A stretch of DNA of 64,000 nucleotides from Stutzerimonas decontaminans (GCF_000661915.1 NZ_CP007509.1:2745501-2809500); one strand, 5' to 3'. Positions 42,447 to 52,740 are shown, counted from the stretch's first letter. The notes: generated by a model from the letters alone, not told the origin. Made by a program: numbers and translations.

Positions 42447-43069
42447 AGCGACCGCCCAACCGGATGCCCCGCCAGGGCAGCGGCCAAACGCGCGACATGC
42501 GCACCCTGGAAGCGCGCGCCCTGCAGCTCGTTCTCGCTCGGCTGGCGGTCACCGCCACTGCCATCATCGGCGAGTGTCGAAGCGCCATAGGGTGTCCCGC
42601 CGGTGATGGCGTCCATCCGCAGCTGGCCCTTGAAGCTGTACGGCAGCCCGACCACGACCATGCCGAGGTGAAGCAGTACCGTGTGCGTTGCCAGGAGCGT
42701 GCTCTCCTGGCCGCCGTGCTGACTACCTGTCGAGGTGAAGACGCTGCCCACTTTGCCGACCAGCTTGTCTTCAGCCCATAGGCCGCCACATTGGTCTAGG
42801 AAGTTCTTCATCTGCGCTGCCATGTTGCCGAAGCGGGTCGGCGTGCCGATCACGATAGCGTCGTAGTTCGGTAGCTCCGACACACTAGCTGCGCCTGCGG
42901 GTTGGAGCGTCTTGTAGCCGGCCTTGCGAGCGACATGCTCGGGTACCAGCTCGGGCACCCGTTTGACGTCTGCAAGCGCACCTGCCTCACGGGCACCCTC
43001 GGCGACAGCCTGCGCGAGCGCCTCGACGTGACCGTAGGAGGAGTAATAGAGCACCAGTACCTTCGTCAT
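42443..43069 (-). CDS. wrbA: NAD(P)H:quinone oxidoreductase, WrbA type
   Basis: This flavodoxin-fold enzyme reduces quinones by two electrons, preventing semiquinone formation. The 208-residue protein starts [16 protein letters not shown] with the FMN phosphate loop SSYGH and has [19 protein letters not shown] plus [12 protein letters not shown], which are WrbA signatures. The start is ATG 43069; 11 upstream residues are not conserved. It precedes the MFS gene with a 4-nt overlap and is divergent from a LysR-type regulator gene. Confidence 0.94.
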   Translation of the reverse strand: MTKVLVLYYSSYGHVEALAQAVAEGAREAGALADVKRVPELVPEHVARKAGYKTLQPAGAASVSELPNYDAIVIGTPTRFGNMAAQMKNFLDQCGGLWAEDKLVGKVGSVFTSTGSQHGGQESTLLATHTVLLHLGMVVVGLPYSFKGQLRMDAITGGTPYGASTLADDGSGGDRQPSENELQGARFQGAHVARLAAALAGHPVGRSL

Positions 43070-43169
43070 CACTGCGATCCTCTGTGACGTTGACGACAGC
43101 AAGGCTAACCATTAAAAACGCTCACAAATAGTGATTAAATTCTGATCAACTCGATCTGCGGAGAAGATC

Positions 43170-44078
43170 ATGCTCGACGGATTGACGCTGGATCAGATTC
43201 GTACGTTCGTAACCGTGGCCGACAGCGGCAGCTTCAGAGCCGGCGCCGCACGGCTGCTGCGCGTGCAGTCGGCCATCAGCCATGCAATCGCGAATCTGGA
43301 ATCGGAGCTCGGCCTGCAGCTTTTCGATCGCAGCGGCTATCGTCCTGTGCTTACACCGCAGGGCGAGGCCTTGCTGGCCCATGCGCGTGACATCCTGCTG
43401 CGCGCCGATGCCATGCGCGCTCGTGCTCGAGCGCTTGGTGCCGGTGTGGAACTGGAGCTGGCCTTGGTGGTGGATACCCTGTTTTCGCTCGAATCGGTGG
43501 CGCAGGCACTCACCCAGACCAGCATCGAATTTCCTTCCACCAGCTTTCGTCTGGAGTCACAGGCCCTGGGTGGACCCATCGCAGCGCTCGATGAAAAGCG
43601 CTGCACGCTCGCAATCGTCGTCGGGGAGGATTTCCGAAACCCCCGGCTGGTGCTGGAGGCAATCGGCTCGATTCGGCAGATTGCGGTGGTGCGCAACGAT
43701 CATCCGCTCGCCGAACTTGGCAGCCGTGCGCCACTTGGTTTGCCGGATCTCGCCGGCCACCTGCAAATCGTGCTGGCTGACCCCACGCCACTCTCCGAGG
43801 GCCGCTCATTCGGCGTTCTGTCACCCTTCACCTGCCGAGTGAACACCCAGGAGGCGAAGGCCGCGCTGATTCGCGCCGGGCTCGGCTGGGGAAGGCTGCC
43901 GGCGTGGCAGGTTCAGGATGATCTGGATTCAGGGCGGCTGGCGCGTGTCGCCATCCCCGATCTTGGCAGAAACAGCGAGGTGCAGTCCGAAGCCTATCTG
44001 GCACATCGCTTGGACGAACCGCTTGGGCCTGTGGCTCAGGCGTTCCGCCGTGCACTGCTAGAGCAAACCAGGCCCTAG
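43170..44078 (+). CDS. LysR-family transcriptional regulator
   Basis: This 302-residue regulator has an N-terminal winged helix-turn-helix (LDQIRTFVTVADSGSFRAGAARLLRVQSAISHAI, LysR pattern) and an effector-binding domain. It is divergent from wrbA-MFS with a 100-nt AT-rich gap containing GTGATTAAATTCTGATCA-like sequence, so it probably regulates that pair. The effector is unknown, although quinone or electrophile stress would fit wrbA. Confidence 0.92.
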   Translation: MLDGLTLDQIRTFVTVADSGSFRAGAARLLRVQSAISHAIANLESELGLQLFDRSGYRPVLTPQGEALLAHARDILLRADAMRARARALGAGVELELALVVDTLFSLESVAQALTQTSIEFPSTSFRLESQALGGPIAALDEKRCTLAIVVGEDFRNPRLVLEAIGSIRQIAVVRNDHPLAELGSRAPLGLPDLAGHLQIVLADPTPLSEGRSFGVLSPFTCRVNTQEAKAALIRAGLGWGRLPAWQVQDDLDSGRLARVAIPDLGRNSEVQSEAYLAHRLDEPLGPVAQAFRRALLEQTRP

Positions 44079-44186
44079 TATCGCGACATCGCTCCGCCGG
44101 CCCTCTCCAACCGCGCACAGTTTCAAACGGGCGCTGCCGCGCATTGCCGAGACCACCTCGAAACGGCGCCACCGGGTTGCCCACAC

Positions 44187-45233
44187 CTATTGAGCGGCGG
44201 TTACAACCGCGCGTATGTCATCGGCCAGCTGCCGCACCCGCGCTTCGGTGGTATCCCACGAGCACATGAAGCGAGCACCGCCAACGCCGATGAAGGTGTA
44301 GAACATCCAGCCGCGGTTCCTAAGCGCCTCCAGTGCCGATGGCGGCAGGCTGACGAAGACGCCATTGGCCTGCACCGGAAACATCAACTCGACGCCAGGC
44401 AACGGTTGAATCAACTCGGCAAGCAGCTGGGCACAACGGTTGGCGTGTTCGGCGTATCTCAGCCACGCGCCGTTTTCCAGCAGTCCGACCCACGGTGCCG
44501 AAAGAAATCTCATCTTGGAGGCGAGCTGCCCGGCCTGCTTGCAGCGGTACTCGAAATCGGTGGCCAGTTCGCGATTGAAGAACAGGATGGCCTCGCCCAC
44601 CGCCATGCCGTTCTTGGTGCCGCCGAAACAGAGCACGTCGACGCCGGCTTTCCAGCTCAGCTCGGCGGGCGACATGCCCAGGTGAGCGCAGGCATTGGCG
44701 AAGCGCGCGCCATCCATGTGCAGATGAAGACCGAGCTCCCTGCAGGTGTCGCTGATGGCCCGCAGTTCTTCGGGCTGGTAGACGGTCCCGACCTCCGTGG
44801 CCTGGGTCAGGCTGACCACGCGCGGCTTGGGGTAATGGATGTCCTTGCGCTTCAGGGCGATCTCGCGAATGGCAGCGGGCGTCAGCTTGCCTTGCTCGGT
44901 CCTGCCGATTAGCAACTTGGAGCCGTTGGAGAAGAACTCCGGTGCACCGCATTCATCCGTCTCGACGTGCGCGATGTCGGCGCAGATCACGCTGTGGTAG
45001 CTCTGGCAAAGTGACGACAATGCCAGGGAATTGGCCGCCGTACCGTTGAAGGCGAAAAACACTTCGCAGTCGGTATCGAACAACGCGCGGAATTGGTCAG
45101 CCGCGCGGGCGGTCCATTGGTCGTCGCCGTATGCTCTGTCGTGGCCCTGGTTCGCCCTCGCCATGGCCTCCCAGGCTTCAGGGCAGATGCCGGAATAATT
45201 GTCGCTGGCAAATTGCTGTTTGTCGGTCGTCAT
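44187..45233 (-). CDS. ltaE: low-specificity L-threonine aldolase
   Basis: This PLP enzyme cleaves L-threonine or allo-threonine to glycine and acetaldehyde. The 348-residue protein has the PLP lysine in CFGGTKNGMAVGEA, preceded by LHMDGARFANA with the cofactor aspartate. The start is ATG 45233 (MTTDKQQFASDNYSG); the longer reading adds 15 atypical residues. It is transcribed away from the PEP-mutase-family gene. Confidence 0.92.
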   Translation of the reverse strand: MTTDKQQFASDNYSGICPEAWEAMARANQGHDRAYGDDQWTARAADQFRALFDTDCEVFFAFNGTAANSLALSSLCQSYHSVICADIAHVETDECGAPEFFSNGSKLLIGRTEQGKLTPAAIREIALKRKDIHYPKPRVVSLTQATEVGTVYQPEELRAISDTCRELGLHLHMDGARFANACAHLGMSPAELSWKAGVDVLCFGGTKNGMAVGEAILFFNRELATDFEYRCKQAGQLASKMRFLSAPWVGLLENGAWLRYAEHANRCAQLLAELIQPLPGVELMFPVQANGVFVSLPPSALEALRNRGWMFYTFIGVGGARFMCSWDTTEARVRQLADDIRAVVTAAQ

Positions 45234-45529
45234 CAAGTCCTCGTCGTATTGGCGATGCCGGGCAGTTGGTCGCTGCACAGTACGTTTTAGAACTCAGGCC
45301 ATGCGAGCGCAAACGGGAGTGCCGGACGGCCACGCATGGGGTGGATACTTTCGCGGGTCATAACAACCGCGCCTTCAGCACTTACTTCAGAGTACGGATG
45401 AGTGTTTCCCGCTGGACCGTCCTGATCACCAGAAATCACAGCGCGCGATATCCCATCTAGTCTTTGACGACGCGCTGCGGCAAATCGAAAAGCATTGCGC
45501 CCCGCCCACATGACCAACCAGGAGCTTTC
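45234..45529. other. divergent intergenic region
   Basis: These 296 nt separate ltaE (minus) from the PEP-mutase-family gene (plus). I see no convincing gene, ANR box or long dyad. It should contain two promoters. Confidence 0.5.
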
Positions 45530-46366
45530 ATGGATCATCCCACTGTCTCTCAAAAACGTGCCGCCTTTCGTGCGCTGCACCAGTCGGGCTGCTTCGTGCT
45601 GCCCAACCCTTGGGATGCCGGTAGCGCGAGCGTTCTCGCAGGTCTCGGTTTCAAGGCGCTGGCGACCACCAGTTCTGGCTACGCCTGGTCATGTGCCCGT
45701 GCCGATGGAAAGATGCCGCGCGACGAAGTCCTTGCCCATATGCGCTATATGGCCCAAGTCACCGACCTGCCCGTAAACGCCGATTTCGAGAGTGGCTATG
45801 CCGAAACGCCTGAAGGTGTGGCCGAAAGCGTGCAAATGGCAGTCGGGACCGGCGTGGCGGGTGTTTCCATCGAGGACTCCACAGGCGACCCGCGCGAGCC
45901 ATTACGCGAGCTTGCCGAGGCAGCCGAGCGGATGTGCGCGGCGCGTGAGGCGATCGACGCCAGCGGAGGCGAAACATTGCTGATCGGGCGCGCCGAGAAC
46001 TTCTTCGTGGATCGCCCTGATCTCGACGACACCATCGCACGCCTGAAAGCCTACTCCGACGCAGGGGCCGACTGCCTGTACGCGCCAGGCCTGAAGACCC
46101 GCGCACAGATCAGCGCCGTCGTCGCGGCGGTCGCGCCGAAGCCGGTCAATGTACTGATCGGCTGGAATAGCGACCTGACCGTTCAGGACCTCGCCGACCT
46201 CGGCGTCCGGCGCATCAGCGTCGGCGGGGCCTTGGCGCGGGCGGCATGGGCCGGCTTTCTGCATGCGGCACGGTCTATCGCCGAGCATGGACGGTTCGAT
46301 GGCTTTGCTAACGCGGCCTCCGGAGCCGAGCTCGACGCGCTATTTGGAAAACGCGACCGGGCATGA
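45530..46366 (+). CDS. isocitrate lyase / PEP mutase family protein
   Basis: This 278-residue beta/alpha-barrel enzyme is related to PrpB, PEP mutase and oxaloacetate decarboxylase. It shows FVLPNPWDAGSASVLAGLGF, the metal-site region VNADFESGYAETPEGVAESV and VSIEDSTGD. It lacks the KKCGH catalytic signature of PrpB/isocitrate lyase, so it is probably a decarboxylase or hydrolase of the wider family. The start is ATG 45530 behind GGAG; the upstream 22 residues in frame are non-conserved. Confidence 0.85.
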   Translation: MDHPTVSQKRAAFRALHQSGCFVLPNPWDAGSASVLAGLGFKALATTSSGYAWSCARADGKMPRDEVLAHMRYMAQVTDLPVNADFESGYAETPEGVAESVQMAVGTGVAGVSIEDSTGDPREPLRELAEAAERMCAAREAIDASGGETLLIGRAENFFVDRPDLDDTIARLKAYSDAGADCLYAPGLKTRAQISAVVAAVAPKPVNVLIGWNSDLTVQDLADLGVRRISVGGALARAAWAGFLHAARSIAEHGRFDGFANAASGAELDALFGKRDRA

Positions 46367-46520
46367 AGGTCAGTGATGCCCCGTTCACGCCGGAACGTAG
46401 TGCGGGCGCTCGGCTGCTGACATTGCAACGTAGAAAACTGAATTGACAGCCCAAGGCAACCAGCTGTTTCTCACCAGCTTTCGGGTTATTCAAGGGGCCG
46501 CACCGCTTGGGTTTACCAGA

Positions 46521-46566
46521 CGGCCGCAGCACTCGCGGAGCAGGCTGCGGCCGAAGGCGTCTTCGG
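46521..46566 (-). terminator. hairpins downstream of lsfA in the convergent gap
   Basis: CGGCCGCAG 46521-46529 pairs with CTGCGGCCG 46545-46553 (15-nt loop), and CCGAAG 46551-46556 pairs with CTTCGG 46561-46566 (4-nt loop). They follow the lsfA stop on the minus strand and may terminate it. The 211-nt convergent gap holds nothing else I can support. Confidence 0.45.
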
Positions 46567-46577
46567 ACTGAATTCGG

Positions 46578-47216
46578 TCACCGGTTGGGCTGCGGGGTCA
46601 ATCGCAGGTACGGCTTCACCGCGCGATAGCCTTTCGGGAAACGCTGCTTGATCTCTTCCTCGTCCTGGAGCGAGGGCACGATCACCACCTCATCGCCGTC
46701 CTGCCAGTTGGCCGGGGTGGCGACCTTGTGGTTGTCGGTGAGCTGCAGCGAATCGATCACCCGCAGGATCTCGTGGAAGTTGCGCCCGGTGCTCGCCGGG
46801 TAGGTGATGGTCAGACGCACCTTCTTGTTCGGGTCGATGACGAACAATGAGCGCACCGTCAGGGTGTCGTTGGCATTGGGATGAATCAGGTCGTACAGCT
46901 CGGAGACCTTGCGGTCGGCATCAGCCAGGATCGGGAAGTTGACGCGGGTGTTCTGCGTCTCGTTGATGTCGTCGATCCACTTGATGTGCGAATCCACCGG
47001 GTCCACGGACAGGGCGATGGCCTTGACGTTGCGCTTGGCGAACTCGTCCTTCAGCTTGGCGGTGAAGCCCAGTTCGGTGGTGCACACCGGGGTGAAGTCG
47101 GCCGGGTGCGAGAACAGCACACCCCAGCTGTCACCCAGCCACTCGTGGAAGCGGATGCGGCCTTCGCTGGAATCCTGTTCGAAATCGGGGGCGATGTCGC
47201 CGAGGCGGATGCTCAT
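46578..47216 (-). CDS. lsfA: 1-Cys peroxiredoxin LsfA
   Basis: This is a thiol peroxidase of the Prx6 group that reduces hydroperoxides. The 212-residue protein has the active-site segment SHPADFTPVCTTELGF with the only cysteine, and a Prx6-type C-terminal domain (VVTPANWQDGDEVV pattern). In Pseudomonas LsfA is a sulfate-starvation protein, and its place beside oscA-sbp-cysTWA fits. The start is ATG 47216 (MSIRLGDIAPDF); the longer reading includes part of the upstream hydrolase in another frame. Confidence 0.93.
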   Translation of the reverse strand: MSIRLGDIAPDFEQDSSEGRIRFHEWLGDSWGVLFSHPADFTPVCTTELGFTAKLKDEFAKRNVKAIALSVDPVDSHIKWIDDINETQNTRVNFPILADADRKVSELYDLIHPNANDTLTVRSLFVIDPNKKVRLTITYPASTGRNFHEILRVIDSLQLTDNHKVATPANWQDGDEVVIVPSLQDEEEIKQRFPKGYRAVKPYLRLTPQPNR

Positions 47217-47263
47217 CTTCGTTCTCCTTTCTTGCGTGGGTTGCGGCATTGGTTGATAGCGAT

Positions 47264-47839
47264 TCAGGCGCGCCGTTGCGCCTGTCGCTCGATCCGGCTC
47301 TGCAAGCGGTACAGGCTGGCGAAGCCCTGCTCCCAGCGCCGATGTCCGGAGGCCACATTGATATGCCCGGCGCCGGCCAGGATCGTGGTCTCGCTGCCCC
47401 AGGCGTGGCCCATCTCGACGGCACGCGCGGCACTGGCGGCAGTGTCGTTGTCCGAGCCGATCAGCAGGCTGGCGAATGGCAAAGGCTGGCGAGGGATCGG
47501 CGCGAAGTTGCGCAACGCTTCCGGGCAGCCGCTGCGTTCGACATCCGCGGGTGCCACCAGCAAGGCACCGCGCACCCGTTGCAGCAGCAGCGCAGGCGCC
47601 TGCGCCGCCCAGTGCGCAACCGTGATGCAGCCAAGGCTGTGCGCCACCAGGATGATCGGCTCGGCACTGGCAGCGATGCTGCGCTGCAGTTCGGCGACCC
47701 AGTCTTCGCGGCGCGGTAGGAGCCAGTCCTGCTGCTCCACCCGTGCGCTGCCCGGCAGGGTTCGATGCCAATGGCTCTGCCAGTGCTCATCGGGCGAGCC
47801 GTGCCAGCCCGGCACGATCAGATAACGGATGCTGCGCAT
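47264..47839 (-). CDS. RBBP9/YdeN-family serine hydrolase
   Basis: This small alpha/beta hydrolase of 191 residues starts RSIRYLIVPGWHGSPDEHWQ, the RBBP9/YdeN signature. The nucleophile motif AHSLG and the late histidine in LAGAGHINVASG complete the triad. It is the first gene of a leftward pair with lsfA, 47 nt apart, and is divergent from oscA. The physiological substrate is unknown. Sulfur-starvation control is inferred from the neighbours. Confidence 0.86.
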   Translation of the reverse strand: MRSIRYLIVPGWHGSPDEHWQSHWHRTLPGSARVEQQDWLLPRREDWVAELQRSIAASAEPIILVAHSLGCITVAHWAAQAPALLLQRVRGALLVAPADVERSGCPEALRNFAPIPRQPLPFASLLIGSDNDTAASAARAVEMGHAWGSETTILAGAGHINVASGHRRWEQGFASLYRLQSRIERQAQRRA

Positions 47840-47899
47840 ATCGGCGCCTCCTGTGATTCATGGTGGCCAGTCTAGGCAGACGCAGAGCCAACTGAAAAA

Positions 47900-48010
47900 G
47901 AATAAGAAATTCTTTAATTATTCTATATCAGCATATAGAGCACACCTCTCGGCTGCACCCGCTTTATTCCTTAAAGATCTATAAATGTTCTTAAACAATA
48001 TTTTTAAGAA
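47900..48010. promoter_or_regulatory. AT-rich, dyad-rich control region of the sulfur cluster
   Basis: The 257-nt divergent gap is strikingly AT-rich for this genome. It contains three perfect dyads: GAATAA 47900-47905 with TTATTC 47918-47923, TCTATAT 47922-47928 with ATATAGA 47933-47939, and TTCTTAAA 47988-47995 with TTTAAGAA 48003-48010. CysB or another sulfur regulator is expected to act here by analogy with Pseudomonas. The exact sites are not provable by eye. Confidence 0.6.
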
Positions 48011-48096
48011 TATTTCGGCTATCCCTATTATCCGCTCCACGCCTTGCTGGCTACGGCCGTTTCGGCCGTCACGAAAGGCTTTCACGGAGAACCGAA

Positions 48097-48276
48097 ATGA
48101 CCGCGACCATTCGCAACCTCGAGGGGCAGGACGAAGCCAGCATCCTGCGCGAGATCCACAGTGCCTTGCACGGCCTCAAGTTCGGCTCGGTGGAAATCAC
48201 CGTGCACAACGGCCAGGTGGTGCAGATCGAGCGCAAGGAGAAGTTTCGCCTGCAGCCGACCACCAAGAACGCCTGA
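48097..48276 (+). CDS. oscA: OscA small sulfur-starvation protein
   Basis: This 59-residue protein reads MTATIRNLEGQDEASILREI at the start and later shows LHGLKFGSVEITVHNGQVVQ. It matches OscA/DUF2292, first linked in Pseudomonas corrugata to organosulfur use under sulfate starvation and to chromate resistance. It is cytosolic, with no membrane segment. The ATG 48097 follows ACGGAGAACC as a ribosome site. It is the first gene of the oscA-sbp-cysTWA cluster, downstream of the AT-rich control region. Molecular function is unknown. Confidence 0.9.
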   Translation: MTATIRNLEGQDEASILREIHSALHGLKFGSVEITVHNGQVVQIERKEKFRLQPTTKNA

Positions 48277-48326
48277 CTCTACCTACCCCATCCATCAGCC
48301 CGACTGGACCACCGGAGGGCGTGACC

Positions 48327-48392
48327 ATGAAACGAGCCGAGACCATGAACACGCACCGGTACTGCAGCTGTCGTCCGCGAATGCGGAGCTAA
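48327..48392 (+). CDS. candidate 21-residue leader peptide upstream of sbp
   Basis: The ORF MKRAETMNTHRYCSCRPRMR plus a final S starts at ATG 48327 behind GGAGGG (7 nt away) and ends 153 nt before sbp. It contains a Cys-Ser-Cys run. In the sulfate-uptake context, clustered cysteine codons in a short leader would allow cysteine-dependent attenuation, as known for other bacteria. No clear terminator/antiterminator pair is visible downstream, so coding status is uncertain. Confidence 0.3.
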   Translation: MKRAETMNTHRYCSCRPRMRS

Positions 48393-48545
48393 TCGGATCG
48401 ATGAAAACCACCTGACACAGGCAATCTACGTAGCAACCAGCTCAGGCTGGCTTCTGCCTCGCTCTGCCTGTCTCCCAGCGGGATTCACGCGACCGCACCT
48501 GAAGCGCCAACACATACCAAATTTAGTTTTTTCAGGAGCTGCACC

Positions 48546-49544
48546 ATGTCCATTCGTCGCTTCGCCCTCGCCGCCCTGGCGAGCGCGCTGATCGGCAGCC
48601 ACGCGCTGGCCGCCGACACCCTGCTCAACGTGTCCTACGACCCGACCCGCGAGCTTTACTTGGAATTCAACGATGCCTTCAACAAGCACTGGCAGGCCCA
48701 GGGCCATGAGCCGATCAAGGTTCAACAGTCCCACGGCGGCTCGGGCAAGCAGGCCCGTGCGGTAATCGATGGGCTGCGTGCCGACGTGGTGACGCTGGCG
48801 CTGGCCGGCGACATCGATGAACTGCACCGCCTCGGCAAACTGATCCCCGAGGATTGGCAGACCCGCCTGCCGGACGCCAGCACGCCCTATACCTCGACCA
48901 TCGTGTTCCTCGTTCGCAAGGGCAATCCGAAGGGCATCAAGGACTGGGACGACTTGGTCAAGCCGGGCGTCGAGGTGATCACGCCGAACCCGAAGACCTC
49001 TGGCGGTGCGCGCTGGAATTTCCTCGCCGCCTGGGCCTACGCCCAGCAGAAATTCGGCGACGAGCAGCAGGCCCAGGCCTTTGTCGAGAAGCTCTACAAG
49101 AATGTGCCGGTGCTCGATACCGGCGCCCGCGGCTCGACTGTCACCTTCGTCAACAACGGCATCGGCGACGTGCTGCTGGCCTGGGAGAACGAGGCCTTCC
49201 TGGCCCTGAAGGAACAGGGCGGTGATGATTTCGAGATCATCGCGCCTTCGCTGTCGATCCTTGCCGAGCCACCGGTGGCAGTAGTGGACAAGAACGTCGA
49301 GCGCAAGGGCACGCGGGCGCTGGCCGAGGCCTATCTGAACTACCTGTACAGCGAGGAAGGCCAGCGCATCGCGGCGAAGAATTTCTACCGGCCGCGCAAC
49401 GCGAGCGTGGCCGCCGAGTTCAGGGACCAGTTCCCGGCGCTGAAGCTGGTCACCATCGACGGGGACTTCGGCGGCTGGAAGACCGCGCAGCCGAAGTTCT
49501 TCAATGATGGCGGCATCTTCGACCAGATCTACCAGACGCAGTAG
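48546..49544 (+). CDS. sbp: sulfate ABC transporter substrate-binding protein
   Basis: This periplasmic sulfate/thiosulfate-binding protein is 332 residues long. The signal peptide ([17 protein letters not shown]) ends before [16 protein letters not shown], the mature N-terminus typical of Sbp. The ligand loop [13 protein letters not shown] and the stretch [19 protein letters not shown] are conserved. Ribosome site CAGGAG precedes ATG 48546. It feeds CysT/CysW/CysA encoded downstream, although two repeat units separate sbp from cysT. Confidence 0.96.
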   Translation: MSIRRFALAALASALIGSHALAADTLLNVSYDPTRELYLEFNDAFNKHWQAQGHEPIKVQQSHGGSGKQARAVIDGLRADVVTLALAGDIDELHRLGKLIPEDWQTRLPDASTPYTSTIVFLVRKGNPKGIKDWDDLVKPGVEVITPNPKTSGGARWNFLAAWAYAQQKFGDEQQAQAFVEKLYKNVPVLDTGARGSTVTFVNNGIGDVLLAWENEAFLALKEQGGDDFEIIAPSLSILAEPPVAVVDKNVERKGTRALAEAYLNYLYSEEGQRIAAKNFYRPRNASVAAEFRDQFPALKLVTIDGDFGGWKTAQPKFFNDGGIFDQIYQTQ

Positions 49545-49555
49545 GCCGTGGCTTC

Positions 49556-49637
49556 GTAGGGTGGATCGCGCTTCATCGATCCACCATCGCCCCCGGAGAG
49601 GGCCGCCGGTGGAAGTAAAAAGCGACTTCCACCCTAC
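49556..49637. repeat. GTAGGGTGGA palindromic intergenic repeat, copy 1
   Basis: This 82-bp unit starts GTAGGGTGGATCGCGCTTCA and ends CTTCCACCCTAC, so its ends are inverted complements and it can fold into one long hairpin. It begins 12 nt after the sbp stop. A second copy lies 36 nt further on. Short repeats with these ends are scattered between genes in Pseudomonas genomes. Confidence 0.85.
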
Positions 49638-49673
49638 ACGCTTCGCTTCAGCTGACACCTTGCTCGGCAGTTC

Positions 49674-49757
49674 GTAGGGTGGATCGCGCTTCACCGATCC
49701 ACCATCGCTCCCACCCGGAGGGCGATGGTGGAAGTGAAAGGCGACTTGCACCCTGCA
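49674..49757. repeat. GTAGGGTGGA palindromic intergenic repeat, copy 2
   Basis: This second unit (about 84 bp) shares the first 20 bases of copy 1 and then differs mainly in the central loop. Its right end (TTGCACCCTGC) is degenerate compared with copy 1. It lies 44 nt upstream of cysT, inside what should be the sbp-cysTWA operon. It might act as a processing site or partial terminator. Confidence 0.82.
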
Positions 49758-49800
49758 GGCTGCGCTCGTCACGCCAGTCGCTCGAATAAAGGCAACGTCC

Positions 49801-50616
49801 ATGTCCCGATCTACCTCCGTCATACCCGGCTTCGGGCTGACGCTGGGCTACACCCTGGTGTACCTCAGCCTGTTGGTGCTGATTCCCCTGGGTGCGCTGT
49901 TTCTCAAGACCACCGAGCTCTCGTGGGCGCAGTTCATCGCCATCGTCAGTGCGCCGCGTGTACTGGCGGCACTGAAACTCAGCTTCGGCACCGCCTTCGT
50001 CGCCGCTGTACTCAACGGCATCATCGGCACGCTGCTGGCCTGGGTGCTGGTGCGCTATCGCTTTCCCGGCCGCAAGATCATCGAGGCGATGATCGACCTG
50101 CCCTTCGCCCTGCCGACAGCGGTGGCCGGCATTGCGCTGACCGCGCTGTACGCACCGAACGGGCCGATCGGTCAGTTCGCTACCGACCTGGGCTTCAAGA
50201 TTGCCTACAGCCCGCTGGGCATCACCCTCGCGCTGACCTTTGTCACCCTGCCCTTCGTGGTGCGCACCATTCAGCCAGTGCTGGCCGACATCCCGCGTGA
50301 AGTCGAGGAAGCCGCAGCCTGCCTCGGCGCGCGTCCGCTACAGGTGGTTCGTCACGTGCTGCTACCGGCGTTGCTTCCCGCCTGGCTCACCGGCTTCGCG
50401 CTGGCCTTTGCTCGCGGGGTCGGCGAGTACGGCTCGGTGATCTTCATCGCCGGCAACATGCCAATGAAGACCGAGATCCTGCCGCTGCTGATCATGGTCA
50501 AGCTGGATCAGTACGACTACGCCGGTGCCACGGCCATCGGCGTGCTGATGCTGGTGGTGTCGTTCGTCCTGCTGCTGCTCATCAACCTGCTGCAGCGCCG
50601 CATCGCGCATTCCTGA
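49801..50616 (+). CDS. cysT: sulfate/thiosulfate ABC transporter permease CysT
   Basis: This is one of two inner-membrane permeases of the sulfate importer (271 residues). It has six membrane segments and the coupling loop [23 protein letters not shown]. It starts [24 protein letters not shown] after a short polar N-terminus. The gene follows the two intergenic repeats and precedes cysW by 13 nt. Confidence 0.95.
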   Translation: MSRSTSVIPGFGLTLGYTLVYLSLLVLIPLGALFLKTTELSWAQFIAIVSAPRVLAALKLSFGTAFVAAVLNGIIGTLLAWVLVRYRFPGRKIIEAMIDLPFALPTAVAGIALTALYAPNGPIGQFATDLGFKIAYSPLGITLALTFVTLPFVVRTIQPVLADIPREVEEAAACLGARPLQVVRHVLLPALLPAWLTGFALAFARGVGEYGSVIFIAGNMPMKTEILPLLIMVKLDQYDYAGATAIGVLMLVVSFVLLLLINLLQRRIAHS

Positions 50617-50629
50617 AGAGGCCACCGAC

Positions 50630-51505
50630 ATGACTACCGCTTCCCTATCGGGGACCGCAAACAGCACCGCCAATGCCACACGACGCGGCAACGCCCTCGG
50701 CCGTCGGCTATTGATCGCCGCTGCCTGGCTGGTCTTCGCGCTGTTCTTGCTGCTGCCGCTGCTGATCGTCGTCAGCGAGGCACTGAAGCAGGGCTTCGGC
50801 ACTTTTTTCAGCGCGATCTTCGAGCCCGACGCCCTCGCCGCGCTGAAGCTGACCCTGCTCGCCGTGGGCATCTCGGTGCCGCTGAACCTGGTGTTCGGCG
50901 TCGCCGCCGCCTGGTGCGTGAGCAAGTACGAGTTCCGCGGCAAGAGCCTGCTGGTCACCCTGATCGACCTGCCGTTCTCGGTCTCCCCGGTGATCGCCGG
51001 GCTGATCTACGTGCTGCTGTTCGGCGCCCAGGGCTATTTCGGCGAGTGGCTGAGTGATCGCGATATCCAGATCGTCTTCGCCGTGCCGGGCATCGTCCTG
51101 GCGACGCTGTTCGTCACCGTGCCCTTCGTCGCCCGCGAGCTGATCCCGCTGATGCAGGAACAGGGCAGCACCGAGGAGGAAGCCGCGCGGCTTCTCGGCG
51201 CCAGCGGCTGGCAGATGTTCTGGCATATCACCCTGCCGAACATCAAATGGGGGCTGATCTACGGCGTGGTGCTCTGCACGGCGCGGGCCATGGGCGAGTT
51301 CGGCGCGGTGTCGGTGGTCTCCGGACATATCCGCGGGCTGACCAACACCCTGCCGCTGCACGTCGAGATTCTCTACAACGAATACAACCATGTCGCCGCG
51401 TTCAGCGTGGCCAGCCTGCTGCTGGGCCTGGCGCTGGTGATCCTGCTGCTCAAGCAGTGGAGCGAGTCGCGTATCGCCCGCCTGCACGCCAACGCCGAGG
51501 AATGA
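50630..51505 (+). CDS. cysW: sulfate/thiosulfate ABC transporter permease CysW
   Basis: This is the second permease (291 residues) of the sulfate importer. A polar Ala/Thr-rich N-terminus of about 25 residues precedes six membrane segments. The coupling loop is [22 protein letters not shown]. The family motif [19 protein letters not shown] is present. Its stop codon overlaps the ATG triplet region at the start of cysA, so translation is coupled. Confidence 0.95.
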   Translation: MTTASLSGTANSTANATRRGNALGRRLLIAAAWLVFALFLLLPLLIVVSEALKQGFGTFFSAIFEPDALAALKLTLLAVGISVPLNLVFGVAAAWCVSKYEFRGKSLLVTLIDLPFSVSPVIAGLIYVLLFGAQGYFGEWLSDRDIQIVFAVPGIVLATLFVTVPFVARELIPLMQEQGSTEEEAARLLGASGWQMFWHITLPNIKWGLIYGVVLCTARAMGEFGAVSVVSGHIRGLTNTLPLHVEILYNEYNHVAAFSVASLLLGLALVILLLKQWSESRIARLHANAEE

Positions 51506-51507
51506 CC

Positions 51508-52515
<1,008 letters not shown>

Positions 52516-52602
52516 TTACTGAGTTGCGGCGTTTGTCGATGTGCCAATTGCCCGGCCGTTAGAGGCTGAGCGGTGGGCAGCGTTTTTCGACAGGCACAAA
52601 AA

Positions 52603-52622
52603 AAGCTGCCCTTGGGCAGCTT
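52603..52622. terminator. bidirectional terminator between cysA and the tRNA genes
   Basis: AAGCTGCCC 52603-52611 pairs perfectly with GGGCAGCTT 52614-52622. An A run precedes the stem and TTCTCTT follows, so it can terminate both cysA and the leftward tRNA transcript. Confidence 0.85.
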
Positions 52623-52663
52623 CTCTTGTCTCATCACTTCCAAAGGAAGTGAGCGGAGTTATA

Positions 52664-52740
52664 TGGCGCAGCGGACGGGACTCGAACCCGCGACCCCCGG
52701 CGTGACAGGCCGGTATTCTAACCGACTGAACTACCGCTGC
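52664..52740 (-). tRNA. tRNA-Asp (GTC)
   Basis: This 77-nt gene folds as a full cloverleaf: acceptor GCAGCGG with CCGCTGC, D arm GTTCAGTCGGTTAGAA, anticodon stem CCGGC/GCCGG with loop CTGTCAC, and T arm GCGGGTTCGAGTCCCGT. The anticodon GTC is at 52704-52706. The 3' CCA is encoded. It closely resembles E. coli tRNA-Asp. Confidence 0.97.

Noticed and set aside
48426..49823. Minus-strand frame covering sbp and the intergenic repeats
   Set aside because: It is antisense to sbp and extended only because the repeat units happen to stay open.
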